Positions 46,493-55,662 of a stretch of DNA of 64,000 nucleotides are shown here, piece by piece. The translations under genes were made by a program, and so were the position numbers. The notes beneath the pieces are model-generated. The model worked only from the letters and a program-made list of their open reading frames with translations. It was not told the origin of the DNA and ran no database searches. The stretch lies in NCBI GenBank assembly GCA_963777625.1, contig CAVZRO010000021.1, positions 1 to 64,000 on the forward strand, given 5' to 3'. Position 1 is the stretch's first letter. Each line of letters begins with the position of its first letter. The DNA comes from DATDIC01 sp963777625. Lineage in GTDB: Bacteria > Pseudomonadota > Alphaproteobacteria > Acetobacterales > Acetobacteraceae.

Positions 46493-48527
46493 TGTCCGGT
46501 GATCATTTCGAGTGCGGTCGCGTGGACGTAGGGCGGCGCGTTGGGGAATAGCCCACGCCTGATCCCTCCGAGTTGCAGCAACAGCTCGCGGGTTTTGGTG
46601 GCAGGGTCCTGAACCGCGGTGGCAATCACCCGGTCGATGACATTGAGCAGCGAGGCGTCTGCCTGGTCGAGAGCCCGCCGGCGATAATGAGCGGCGATTG
46701 CGTCCAGCATAATACGGATGGCTCGGCGAAGTTGGTCCGGCAGGTGCACTGCATCGTGCTGCAGTCCGATGATGTTGACGCCGACGCGAACGTCAGCCAG
46801 GGCGGAGGCGGTGGCATTGTCGGCGCCTTCGACGCTGAGGGCGAGGCGCGGAACCACCAGGCCGAGCCGGTCCAACATTAGGGCCGCGAATTCGCTGAGC
46901 GTGGCTGGATTTTTGTTCGCGGCGATGGTTGCGATGTCGATGCGGTTGCGCCGCAGCAGTCGCCAGGCCGTCCAATCGGCACTGACAGAGCGGAAGACAC
47001 GGATGATGACGGCCGTTGCGCCGAGGCCGAAGATGGATGACGCCGCGCTGTTCGCATAGCTCACAAAGTCGGCGCTGTAGCTGCTGGAGAGTGCGAGCAG
47101 GGTGGCGGCGACGAAGCTGATGGGACCGGCGACCACCGCGGTCGCCGGCATGCTGGTCAGCGCGCCGAGGATGAGAAACACGGGCGCAAACGCCAGCACA
47201 AGCATTTCAAAGTCATGCGCCTGCGGCAGGACGGCAAACAGGTAGATCGCATCGATCACGATTGCGATGAGCGCGGCGACGAGGAATCCGAGGATATGCG
47301 GTACCGGATCGTCCTGGGCAGCGAAGAACGCGCAGGCGATGGCCGCCAAGGTCGTGGCTCCGGCGCCGTCGGGCCAAGCGGTCGCGATCCAGAACGCGGA
47401 GATCAGCCCGATGGCGAGGATTGCCGCCAGTGCGGCATGCAGGGCCATCACATGGTCACGGTGCTTCAGCGTACGGGTGGTCTCAGCTTGGGCGAAGGTC
47501 AGCGTCGGCAGAGTCGGCTGCTCGGCTCGGACCTGCCGACGGAGTGCCATGATGTCGTGAACGAGGTCCGTCAGCTCGCGCAGCCGGACAAGCAGCCCGA
47601 TCAGGACAACCGCCTTCCAATCGGTGGCGTCATCGATCGGCGGCTCCAACGCGTCGATGTCAGCATGCACTGCCAGCGGCTTCCGACAAGTCTGCGAGCC
47701 GGCCGGCCTGGATCCATGTGCTCATGCGGTCGAGGTACAGCGCGGAGTGGGGGTGTGATACCATCGATCTCGCGCAGGCTGCGGATGCGATCGGCGGCAC
47801 CACTGACAACGGGCAGCAGCAGGACGATGCGCTGGTGGAGGATTGCAACGGGCAGCGTCGCGGTCTGCAGATTGGAGGTATCGTAGGCAAGATGCGTCGC
47901 CAGTTGCGCGATCTCGCCGGCATCACCGGCGACTTTGCGTCGCGCTGCCGTGGTTGTGGCACCTTCCTGGGCGCCTGACAGGACGTCGCAGGTCCATTCG
48001 GCGGCATCCCGGATCCAGTTGTCCAACCGGGCCGTCAGGGCGGGGCCAAGCGGTCTCGGAAAGACGATGCTGCCGATCAGAGTGGTGCAAACAATTCCAA
48101 GCGTAATCTCCTCCACGCGTGAGAGCACCACATCCCAGACTGTGCCGGGTGCGTCCATGATGGGAAAGCCGATCAGCGCCACGCTATAGCCGGCCAGGAG
48201 GAAGACATAGCTGCGCGGCGTCCGGTCCAGGACGGCGAAATAGATGCAAGCTCCGATCCAGAGGGACAGTGCGGCGATCAGCAGCACGGGTGCATTGACC
48301 AGGTTGGGGATGAGCACGAGGCAGGCGACCGCCCCGACCAATGTCCCATAGAAGCGGTAGGCGGATTTGGAGCGCATCGCGCCGGTCAATGGCTGGGCGA
48401 CAATATAGGCCGTTGCCATCGCCCAATACGGCCGGTCGAGACCCATGCGTAGCGCGATCCAAAGTGCCAGCATCGCGCCGGCGAACGTCTTTACGGAAAA
48501 GATCCAGTCACGCCAGGACGGCAGCAT
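46489..48527 (-). CDS. AaeB-like FUSC-family transporter, two frameshifts
   Basis: Inner-membrane transporter of the FUSC/AaeB family, 678 aa after repair. Each half has about five helices (FAGAMLALWIALRMGLDRPYWAM; later LHAALAAILAIGLISAFWIATAWPDG, quoted in part) followed by a cytoplasmic helical domain. Two extra bases, in the GGGGG at 47749-47753 and the CC at 47673-47674, split it into three frames. Reversal gives DGITPHSALYLDRMSTWIQAGR and SEAAAVHADIDALEPP (first quoted in part), joining all segments. It is the first gene of the aaeB-aaeX-aaeA operon, probably exporting aromatic or other organic acids. Confidence 0.87.
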
Positions 48528-48568
48528 TTTCTTCCGTTAGGAGTTGTTCGGAAACAACCGCGTCATCT

Positions 48569-48633
48569 CGTCATTCCCGCGAAAGCGGGAATCTACCGCC
48601 GCCCGTTGGATTCCCGCTTTCGCGGGAATGACG
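48569..48633. repeat. Inverted repeat of two palindromic 25-bp arms
   Basis: Arms at 48569-48593 and 48609-48633 are perfect reverse complements with a 15-nt loop, and each arm contains the nested palindrome ATTCCCGC...GCGGGAAT. This is the common proteobacterial extragenic repeat whose translation gives 'IPAKAGIQ'-like peptides. It lies 40 bp upstream of the FUSC gene start. Confidence 0.85.
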
Positions 48634-49175
48634 GTCAATTCGGTTATTCCATGACGAGCCCTTAGCCTCTGTGCGTGGTCCGTTGGGCGGAGTCGAGCAT
48701 GGCTGCCCCCGCGCCAAACCTGTGCTGGTAGTGCCGGCGCAGGTTGGCTCCCCAATCTCGACCCTGCCGCCATGAATTGCCACCTTCCGGGACGGGCCGG
48801 CCGATAGCCTGGACGACCGTGGGTCAGTCTTGCTCCTGAGCTCGTTCTACATAGCCAATACGTTCTATACGCTACAATCACCGTGGGTCACCGTTGCATC
48901 GCAATGCTGCTGCTGCGCTACACCGCGGATCACTCAAACGTAAATCAACAACCAGTTCGGCACGACGAGGCGATTCTGAATGGCTTACCGTGATATCTTG
49001 CTGCGCCACATTAAGTCGTCGGTCGGGTTAATTCATTTCATCTCTTTCCCTCGTCGACGTATTCAAACCACCTTCACCCGGCGATGCCCTCGCTATTCAG
49101 CTCCAGCCCTCGACACAGCACTGAGGTCACCATGACGGCTTCTCGCGTCACGAAGCGCCCGCTGAGGTGGGCCTG
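48634..49175. other. Intergenic region, no gene seen
   Basis: About 540 bp between the repeat and the Ku gene. No frame resembles a known family. It likely holds the Ku promoter. Confidence 0.4.
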
Positions 49176-50126
49176 ATGCCCGCCCGTCCGATCTGGCGCG
49201 GGCACCTTCGCCTCGCCCTCGTCTCCTGCCCGGTTGCGCTATGGAACGCGCGGCATGATCGCGCTGGCGTACGGTTCAACCTGATCAATCCCGAAACCGG
49301 CAATCGTATCCGGATGGTCACGCAGGACGCCGAGACCGGAAAGGAACTGGAACGGCGCAATCTCGCGAAAGGCTACGAGTTCCGGAAGGACCAATACCTG
49401 CTGCTGAGCGATCAGGATTTCGACAGCATCAAGGTAGAAAGCTCATCGGTCATGACGATCGAGAAGTTCGTCGACACCGATTCAATCGATCCGGTCTATT
49501 ATGATGCCGCATATTTCCTTGCCCCTGATGGCGATGCTGGCCGCGATGTATATGCGGTTCTGCGCCAGGCCATCGCCAAAACCGGCAAGACCGCGCTTGC
49601 CCGCGTGGTGATATCTCAACGCGAGCGTACGATTGCCCTGCGGCCTATGGGCGACGGGCTTATGGCGCACACGCTTTATGAGAATCGGGACCTGAACAGT
49701 TCGAAGGACCTGTTCGATGGTCTGGCAGAGATCAAGATAGACCCCGAGATGGTCCAGCTTGCGACGCAACTTGTGCAGCGGCAGACGGCCCAATATGACG
49801 CAGCCGATCTTGACGACCAGTATGAAATACGGCTGCGCGAAATGATCGACGCCAAGCTGAAGGGCGAAGGCATCGACCTGGAAGCCGAGGCGCCCGTCGC
49901 AAAGGATACCAACGTCATCGATCTGATGGCGGCGTTGAAACAAAGCCTCGGGCAGTCGTCGGCGAGGCCTGCTGGGAGCTCATCGCCTGCTGTGAAGCGC
50001 AAAAGGGCGTCCGGTGACGAACGCCAACAAGCCGCTCTCAAGTTGCCGATCAAAGGCGGCAAGCAGCAGGCCGATGACGCCGCCGCAGCTCAGCCGGTTG
50101 CCAAGCCGACACGCAAGCAGGCTTAA
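49176..50126 (+). CDS. ku: Ku protein (non-homologous end joining)
   Basis: Bacterial Ku of 316 aa, which forms a ring on DNA ends and recruits LigD. It begins MPARPIWRGHLRLALVSCPVALWNA (quoted in part as RPIWRGHLRLALVSCPVAL), the classic Ku start, with KGYEFRKDQYLLLSDQDFDSI and QYEIRLREMIDAKLKGEG in the core. The C-terminal tail is Lys/Ala rich (KRKRASGDERQQ...KPTRKQA), a common DNA-binding extension. ATG 49176 is used; GTG/TTG codons lie just upstream. No ligD is present in the window. The integrated element begins about 1.2 kb downstream. Confidence 0.94.
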   Translation: MPARPIWRGHLRLALVSCPVALWNARHDRAGVRFNLINPETGNRIRMVTQDAETGKELERRNLAKGYEFRKDQYLLLSDQDFDSIKVESSSVMTIEKFVDTDSIDPVYYDAAYFLAPDGDAGRDVYAVLRQAIAKTGKTALARVVISQRERTIALRPMGDGLMAHTLYENRDLNSSKDLFDGLAEIKIDPEMVQLATQLVQRQTAQYDAADLDDQYEIRLREMIDAKLKGEGIDLEAEAPVAKDTNVIDLMAALKQSLGQSSARPAGSSSPAVKRKRASGDERQQAALKLPIKGGKQQADDAAAAQPVAKPTRKQA

Positions 50127-50469
50127 AAAGCGAGACCCCGTTGCGAGTGATCGGTCAATTCCGAGCGGTCCGCGTGCCCTCGTGATCGCTCTTGGTGCAA
50201 TGGCCGAGCATTCGAAGACGCGGGGCCTGACGCTCGCAAGCGTCGCCGCAAAGTGCACTGCGCCGGATGCTGGACCGGTCCGGACGAAATGCATCCGACG
50301 GCGACCATTTGCGGGATCGAAGCTCCCCCTGTCGGATGTCGCTAGGCGCCCGGTTCGGCCGCATAGAGCAGCAGCCATGGAACAACGAACTCATGTCCCG
50401 CCCTTCCGTTCCACCTCCGCGGCCGCTTGGTCCTTCCCGTCCTCCACCGTATCGACGGCGCTCTCCACT
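50127..50469. other. Intergenic region, no gene seen
   Basis: About 340 bp between the Ku stop and the 3' end of the lipoprotein gene. Only shadow frames were seen. Confidence 0.4.
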
Positions 50470-50916
50470 CTATCCGGTCACAGACACATCGACACGCCGC
50501 ACGAGTCCCGTAGTCCTGTCAGTGAAACTAAATGTGTCCGCTCCTGTAAAGCCGGTATCTGGTTTGTAAGCCACCCTCGTCGATTGTTGCATTCTGGTTA
50601 TCGTGATTTGGCCGTGAGTGGGGGCGTTATTGATGCGCAAGGACGCCGCCACACCTCCGGCCCCCGGTCCGAATAAAAACACCGAATAACCGAACCAGCA
50701 CCATCCGCCGTCATTGCTCATCTCGATCGTAGCGGGCCTTGAAAATCCGGCCATTGGTTCGGTGCGCCATGCGCTCGCTGGGAACTGAAGGGGAACCTGT
50801 GATCTGCACGATTTCGACCGCTGAAGGGCGGCCACGCTCTGTCCACCCGCCGGCATTTGCGATGTGCATCCGGCGGCACAGCCAATTCCCAGAAACGCAA
50901 ACACCCATGAGCGCAT
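50470..50916 (-). CDS. Small lipoprotein with an Ig/cadherin-like fold
   Basis: Protein of 148 aa. MRSWVFAFLGIGCAAGCTSQ contains a lipobox (CAAGC) with Cys17 as the likely acylation site. The C-terminal 70 residues look like a bacterial Ig/cadherin-like module: INNAPTHGQITITRMQQS, VAYKPDTGFTGADTFSF and VRRVDVSVTG, with the YxPxxGFxGxDxFxF motif typical of such domains. It would be a periplasmic or surface lipoprotein; the ligand is unknown. It is convergent with Ku. Confidence 0.65.
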   Translation of the reverse strand: MRSWVFAFLGIGCAAGCTSQMPAGGQSVAALQRSKSCRSQVPLQFPASAWRTEPMAGFSRPATIEMSNDGGWCWFGYSVFLFGPGAGGVAASLRINNAPTHGQITITRMQQSTRVAYKPDTGFTGADTFSFTDRTTGLVRRVDVSVTG

Positions 50917-51309
50917 TGCATTATCCCCCAGCTTTTCTGAAGTGGTATCGACGGACTCCGTTTCGATCAGGGGAAGATGACGACCTCCCGCCTATGATGT
51001 GACATGGCCTTGTATCGCCCCGCTTCGGCCAGTCGGCTCGATCGAAGTCGGGCGACAAATCGGTACGCCACGGCAGGTCCGGTTGACGTTCCGGCGGCCT
51101 TTTCGCCCCGATGTCCAGTCAATGTCAGGTTCGCGCCCGACCGATCGACGCAATGGAGGGATAGACCAGATCGAAAGTCCAAGTTATTTCAACCATATAC
51201 ACTGGCGTCCCCGGCGGGACGTGATGAGTGGTGGCGTGGCACCCCTAGAAACTCCTTGCTTTCAGCCGTTCTCTAGGCGTATTGCGGGGGTGATTAGTGG
51301 TGGCAGTTT
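50917..51309. other. Intergenic region at the left border of the integrated element
   Basis: About 390 bp upstream of the integrase. No tRNA was recognised here. The left attachment site probably lies in or near this stretch, but I could not identify a direct repeat with the right side. Confidence 0.35.
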
Positions 51310-52770
51310 GTGGTGGCAGGCGTGCGGGAACCCAAGGAAGCGAAGCCGGATACCAAGTGGCTGGAGCGGCGGAGCCATACCTGGCACGTCGTGGTCTATA
51401 CACCGCGCCATCTGGTCCCTGTGCTGCGAAAGCGAAAATTCGTCGCATCCCTGCAAACGAGGGATATCAGGACCGCACAGACCCGGCGGCATGCCGCGTT
51501 GGAAGAGTTTCGACAACTGTTCGAACAGGCTGCCAAGGAAGCCCAGCGGCGATCTGCTAGCGACCCTGGCACCGTGGCGCCCGGCGGTGGTGAGCCGGAT
51601 TGGCTCGCGTCCGCCCGGCGCTGGCGTGCCGCTTTCGAGCGGTTCCATCAAGGCGATGCCGGCGCGTTGACCACCACCCGCGAACCCGAACCCGGCCAGA
51701 CGAGGGAAGAAAACGCGGTGGCTGTGGCCGAGTCACTGGTAGCCGAAGAAGCTGGCGATATTGAGTGGCGGCACGGCCGGGCAGCGGCTGAAGCCTTCAC
51801 CGGCATCGCCTATGGAACCCGGACGCCGCTCCTTCACCACCTGGACGCATGGTTGGCGGAAGGCGGGAAGAAGGGTCCCTTGAACCCGCGCACGGCGGCA
51901 CAATACCGCAGCGACCTGGAAGGTTTCGCGGCATGGTGCAAGCGTGCTGGGGTTCCGGTCACGATCGAAGGCATCACAAAGGACATTGCCGGACGGTTCG
52001 TCACCGAATATCTGATAGGTAAGAAAATCCATTGGGCCACCGGCAACCGCAAGATCACTGCGGCATCGTCATACTGGCGATGGCTGCTAAAGCGTACCGC
52101 TGCCACCGTGAACCCATGGCAGGGTCAATCCCTATCGAAAGGCAGCAAGGCCAAGAACGGTGACAAGCCGAAGCGCCCCTTCATGGATGATGAAGTTGTC
52201 GCGCTACTGGCAGGCAACGCGGATTCTGAGTTGTCGGACGCCATGCGGGTTGCCGCGCTAAGCGGGATGAGACTTGAAGAGATCTACAGGTTGACGGTAG
52301 CCGATTGTGCTGGCGGATGGTTCATAGTGAACCGTAGCAAAACCGAGGCAGGTGTCCGTAGGGTGCCTATCCACCCTTCCCTATCCGGCATTGTCGCCCG
52401 GCGCTGCGAAGGGAAACCGGGATCGGCGTACCTCTTCCATGAACCGGGACCAGAGCGGGAAGGCCGGGAGCGCAGCGCCGCACTATCAAAGCAATTCGGC
52501 CACTACCGCCAGCGTGTAGGTGTCCACGACAAGTCCGAAGGTAGGCGCCAATCGCGTGTGGATTTTCACTCGTGGCGAAGATGGTTCATCACCCAGGCAC
52601 GCAATGCGGGTATCGACCGTGCGGTTGTCGCCGCAGTGGTTGGCCATGAAGCCGGAAATCTGACCGATGACACCTATCTCGGTAGGTTTAACGATGAACG
52701 GCTGCAGGCTTGCGTGGAAGCGGTTAGGTTGCCAGATTACTCCGCTGTAATCTTTTGTAATCAGGCGTAA
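51310..52770 (+). CDS. Tyrosine-type integrase
   Basis: Site-specific recombinase of 486 aa. An N-terminal segment (KWLERRSHTWHVVVYTPRHL) is followed by a SAM-like core-binding domain (residues 160-265, LNPRTAAQYRSDLEGFAAWC) and the catalytic domain. Catalytic residues are visible: Arg in ALSGMRLEEI, Lys in SKTEAGVRRVPIH, His-x-x-Arg in FHSWRRWFITQ, the late His in VVGHEAGN and the nucleophile Tyr in DDTYLGRF. Start is GTG 51310; the exact start is uncertain. It lies at the left end of the element and should catalyse integration and excision. The catalytic set is complete. Confidence 0.92.
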   Translation: MVAGVREPKEAKPDTKWLERRSHTWHVVVYTPRHLVPVLRKRKFVASLQTRDIRTAQTRRHAALEEFRQLFEQAAKEAQRRSASDPGTVAPGGGEPDWLASARRWRAAFERFHQGDAGALTTTREPEPGQTREENAVAVAESLVAEEAGDIEWRHGRAAAEAFTGIAYGTRTPLLHHLDAWLAEGGKKGPLNPRTAAQYRSDLEGFAAWCKRAGVPVTIEGITKDIAGRFVTEYLIGKKIHWATGNRKITAASSYWRWLLKRTAATVNPWQGQSLSKGSKAKNGDKPKRPFMDDEVVALLAGNADSELSDAMRVAALSGMRLEEIYRLTVADCAGGWFIVNRSKTEAGVRRVPIHPSLSGIVARRCEGKPGSAYLFHEPGPEREGRERSAALSKQFGHYRQRVGVHDKSEGRRQSRVDFHSWRRWFITQARNAGIDRAVVAAVVGHEAGNLTDDTYLGRFNDERLQACVEAVRLPDYSAVIFCNQA

Positions 52771-53200
52771 TCCGGCACAATTCGCAAAAATATATTTCGA
52801 TGGCATAAACGTTTGAAACGACGCATGGGAAAATCGCCAAATCTCCAGGCCAAGGCTGCACCCGTGCCGACACCGTAATACCCATCATGTCTGCAACCTA
52901 GGACATTCCGAGTTCACAACGTTCATGTAAAACGTTTAACTGGCGCTTTTCCGTGCTCGGCGGGATAGTGCTTCTCGCGGCGCAAGCAAGAAAACGTCGC
53001 CGGTCCTACCCCTGTCGCTGGTCCCTAATGGGACTACGACCGCGAGCACGTTAAGTGCCAGCACAGGATGAGACCGGCGCCTTACCCTGGAAATTAAAGG
53101 ACAACTGGTACGCAATCCCGCGCACGGGAAACCAGCAGCGGCACGTGGCGTGCCGATACCACGCCACGTGCCTAAGCTGCGAACCTAGGACCATGCTCTA
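52771..53200. other. Non-coding stretch after the integrase
   Basis: About 430 bp. It contains two AAACGTTT palindromes (near 52806 and 52936) and the 13-bp inverted repeat at 53140-53172. No gene was recognised. Confidence 0.4.
53140..53172. repeat. 13-bp perfect inverted repeat
   Basis: GGCACGTGGCGTG and its reverse complement are separated by 7 nt. Each arm includes CACGTG. It lies about 30 bp upstream of the small gene at 53201 and could be an operator. Confidence 0.5.
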
Positions 53201-53392
53201 ATGCCCGCAACCTCTTCCAACTCTACGCCTGAAACGAGAAACTTGGAATTGGTCATCAAAAATGCCGATGGTCTGGTTTTAGCCGTGACTCTACACCCCT
53301 ACTGTTGCACGGACATTGCTCTCGAATTGATTTCCCGACTCGTGGATGTCGCCGCGGAAACCATCATTGAAGTTCAGCAAGATGATGATTAG
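53201..53392 (+). CDS. Small element-encoded protein, unknown function
   Basis: Protein of 63 aa (RNLELVIKNADGLVLAVTLH, then AAETIIEVQQDDD), predicted alpha/beta with an acidic tail. There is no recognised family. Its last codons overlap a 28-codon frame encoding a single hydrophobic helix. It is inside the integrated element and on the integrase strand. Confidence 0.45.
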   Translation: MPATSSNSTPETRNLELVIKNADGLVLAVTLHPYCCTDIALELISRLVDVAAETIIEVQQDDD

Positions 53393-53468
53393 CGCGGCCT
53401 GTTTCGTCGCTGGCGCCGCTATGCTGGTCGGTGCTGGCGTCTTACTGATTGCATCGGCAATGTTCTAG
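53382..53468 (+). CDS. 28-aa single-helix membrane peptide, overlapping small ORF
   Basis: Starts at ATG 53382 inside the last codons of the 63-aa gene and ends at TAG 53466. The product MMISAACFVAGAAMLVGAGV-LLIASAMF is one membrane helix with no charged residue. Overlap with the upstream gene would allow translational coupling. It could be chance; such hydrophobic micropeptides also occur in phages and toxin modules. Confidence 0.35.
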   Translation: MMISAACFVAGAAMLVGAGVLLIASAMF

Positions 53469-53614
53469 GAACAGCGCCACCCGCTGCCGTGGGATATTAA
53501 ACGACAACGGGTGGAAGCCGTCCGGCCGCGGCGGACCCGGTCCTGCACCGTTCCGCCTGCCCGGCCTTCACGTGCGTCTCGCTTTTATTCGCACGGTGAT
53601 TCTATTGAAAAGCG

Positions 53615-53653
53615 AACCGCCGGGTCTGGATTCTAAGAACAGACCCGGCGGTT
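53615..53653 (+). terminator. Strong hairpin after the small genes
   Basis: A 14-bp perfect stem (AACCGCCGGGTCTG and its complement) with an 11-nt loop, followed by GCATTTC. It lies between the plus-strand small genes and the convergent minus-strand genes, so it probably terminates transcription from both sides. Confidence 0.6.
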
Positions 53654-53765
53654 GCATTTCGGCAGCGGCGGACAGCGGTAAAGAAAAGTAAGAAACCCGC
53701 AGGTTCCCGCCTGCCCTGCCTGGCCGTCGTGAAGCCAATGAAGCAAACGACGGTTTCTCGTGGAA

Positions 53766-54023
53766 CTAAAGTGTAAGTGTACTGATGAATATCGCTTCAA
53801 ATTCGTCACGTTTCAGGACTAAAATTCCGCTGCTAACGCGAGCAAGGTAATCGGTCGGGTCCACGCGGACGCGACCATTCGCAGTCGTGATTTCGAGATG
53901 GCTTCCCAGGGAGAGCGGATTAGCGGCCATAACCCAGGGTGGCAATCTCGGTGCATCGCGACCCTGACCGGTCCACTGGTAGGCATCAATAAGCAGGCTT
54001 GGTTTCGGTCTAAAGGTAGTCAT
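53766..54023 (-). CDS. Phage-type small protein (PGDY/QWTG-like)
   Basis: Protein of 85 aa beginning MTTFRPKPSLLIDAYQWTGQ and containing LPPWV, LEITTANGRVRVDPTDYLAR and DEFEAIF. The layout KPVVxEAxQWTG...LPPWV...G-x-x-x-V-x-P-x-D-[WY]...F is common in small phage proteins of unknown function. Starts 3 bp after the preceding minus-strand gene. It is the last of a three-gene operon. Confidence 0.6.
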   Translation of the reverse strand: MTTFRPKPSLLIDAYQWTGQGRDAPRLPPWVMAANPLSLGSHLEITTANGRVRVDPTDYLARVSSGILVLKRDEFEAIFISTLTL

Positions 54024-54026
54024 GGT

Positions 54027-54260
54027 CTAATTCGCCGCTTCGTAATTGCTCAAGAAAGTCTCGTGCCGCATGTGACACGGCTCTTCATTCGGTTCTGAAA
54101 CGACCCAGTCGCCGTCCGATGGCAGTCGCGTCACGCCGGTATCGAGAGACGGCATCGCCCGATATCGATGACTTTGATGCGGTCCAACGCGGAACGCTTC
54201 CACCAGATGGTCTGGAGCACCCGCTTCGCGATGCTCACGCTTCACGCGAAAAGTGGCCAT
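54027..54260 (-). CDS. Small element-encoded protein, unknown function
   Basis: Protein of 77 aa (MATFRVKREHREAGAPDHLV, then RLPSDGDWVVSEPNEEPCHMRHETFLSNYE). The segment GDWVVxEP...F..NYE resembles the end of the neighbouring phage-type small protein family. ATG 54260 lies 1 bp after the stop of the 268-aa gene. Function unknown. Confidence 0.55.
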   Translation of the reverse strand: MATFRVKREHREAGAPDHLVEAFRVGPHQSHRYRAMPSLDTGVTRLPSDGDWVVSEPNEEPCHMRHETFLSNYEAAN

Positions 54261-54261
54261 C

Positions 54262-55068
54262 TCAAACTCCACCGGTTGGGTTCGCAACGACGCGCGCCGC
54301 TTGATCTAGCAGGTCGTGATTGATATTTACCCCGTTCGCGGCAGCGCCGAGCATCTGCTTGGCCGATTGGTATTTGATGAGTTGTTCGCTCGTCAACAAG
54401 TAGAAGTCGACTTCCTGTGCACTCGCCTTCCGCAGCACGTGCTGCGCGAAATAAGGCGGACTCGAACCGTGGCGACTGGAGCTGAGAATGTTCAGGACTT
54501 CTTTAATCGTTCCGGTCGTCAGACCCTGACCCGAGAGTGCCTTACCGATTTTCGACTTTTCGACTTCTTCATCGTCGTCTTCATCCGCAACGTCTTCTTC
54601 ACTATCCGGAAACGCCGCCTTGGTGGCTTTCGCCAAATTGGTGACGCTCTCGATAACGTCCATCTGCGATTTCTTCAGCTCGCTGAACTGTTCCATCATC
54701 GCACTGAACCGGCGATAAAGTTCGGTGATGCCGCTCTGAGTCGCAGGGTCGCTGGACCAACGCGGCAGTTGTTCCGCACCCGCACCGCTCGCGCTAGTCG
54801 TGGGACTGACAGGAATTTCCTGCCTGGACGGAACCCTGCTGACATAACCAGCGGAGATACCATCGGCTATTTCGGAGTCGAAATCGATGGAATCGTCCTC
54901 AACTTCGTCGCCAGGGAATGATTTTCCCAGGGAGACGAGCTTGCGAATCGCATCGTTCCACGTGGCACGACGGCTGCGCGGCGCAGGTACGGCGGCCTTC
55001 ATAATGCTGCGGTGCTCGCGGTCCTCAAGGATCGCGCGAGAAATATCAAGGCTGTCGATGGTTGTCAT
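54262..55068 (-). CDS. Element-encoded coiled-coil protein, unknown function
   Basis: Protein of 268 aa. A basic N-terminus (RSRRATWNDAIRKL) is followed by an acidic linker, a coiled-coil region around residues 115-160 (ITELYRRFSAMMEQFSELKK, VIESVTNLAKATKAAF), a strongly acidic stretch (DSEEDVADEDDDEEVEKS) and a helical C-terminus (HVLRKASAQEVDFYLLTSEQLIKY, quoted in part). No known domain. First gene of a tight three-gene minus-strand operon, divergent from the XRE regulator. Confidence 0.6.
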   Translation of the reverse strand: MTTIDSLDISRAILEDREHRSIMKAAVPAPRSRRATWNDAIRKLVSLGKSFPGDEVEDDSIDFDSEIADGISAGYVSRVPSRQEIPVSPTTSASGAGAEQLPRWSSDPATQSGITELYRRFSAMMEQFSELKKSQMDVIESVTNLAKATKAAFPDSEEDVADEDDDEEVEKSKIGKALSGQGLTTGTIKEVLNILSSSRHGSSPPYFAQHVLRKASAQEVDFYLLTSEQLIKYQSAKQMLGAAANGVNINHDLLDQAARVVANPTGGV

Positions 55069-55145
55069 TTCTAGTATATAACCCTGTAAGAAAAAATGTT
55101 ATGCACGAGCATTACACCAAGTCGAGTAAGGCTCAAAGGTCTGAA

Positions 55146-55395
55146 ATGAAAGCTTCGCAAAAATATTCCGCACGAATTCTCAAGTTCCACATGCAGGAAG
55201 CCGGAATTTCCGCTAGTGAACTGGCCAGGAGAATGGACGATGTTCACTCGTCAGTGGGTCCATGAACTGGTGCACGGCAAAGGTAACATCGGTATCAAGA
55301 CAGCAGAACGCTTAGCGAAGGTATTTAAGGATACTATCTGTAGATTATTGGATGGCGGTCGGTTACTATGGACGCCAGTGAAATGGGCATTGTAA
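55146..55395 (+). pseudogene. XRE-family regulator, frameshifted
   Basis: HTH protein of about 82 aa if one extra base near 55240 is removed. First part: ARILKFHMQEAGISASELARRMD; second part after the shift: TRQWVHELVHGKGNIGIKTAERLAKVFK. Together they form a standard five-helix XRE domain. It starts divergently from the 268-aa gene, the usual place for a phage-type repressor. Confidence 0.6.
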
Positions 55396-55639
55396 CCACA
55401 ATAAAGCATCCAGGTGAAGCACTCAAGATAATCCTGTACCTGCGGAAGCTACAGCAGAGAGACCTGGCCATTCGCATGCGCACGTGGGATAGCGAAATAA
55501 GCTCAATAGTTTAGGCAAGTACTACGTCGGAAACTACTTCGGCATGCGTTTGGATTTTGCACTGGGTACGAAAAAGGTTTTTGGCGGCGACTGCAACAGA
55601 GATGCGATATGGGTCCCGTGCAGATGCGCATACAGATAA
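55368..55639 (+). pseudogene. HigA-like XRE protein, frameshifted
   Basis: From ATG 55368: IKHPGEALKIILYLRKLQQRDLAIRM, then after a frameshift near 55515 GKYYVGNYFGMRLDFALGTK. The HPGEALK...L.QRDLA...EISSI...RL..ALGT pattern is that of HigA/VapA-type antitoxins. It overlaps the preceding regulator's 3' end. No partner toxin was recognised. Confidence 0.5.
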
Positions 55640-55662
55640 GCTTTGAGCAGGAGACTTGAACG

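Noticed and set aside
48569..48633. CRISPR-like palindromic repeat
   Set aside because: Only two inverted copies with no spacers; it is a common extragenic repeat.
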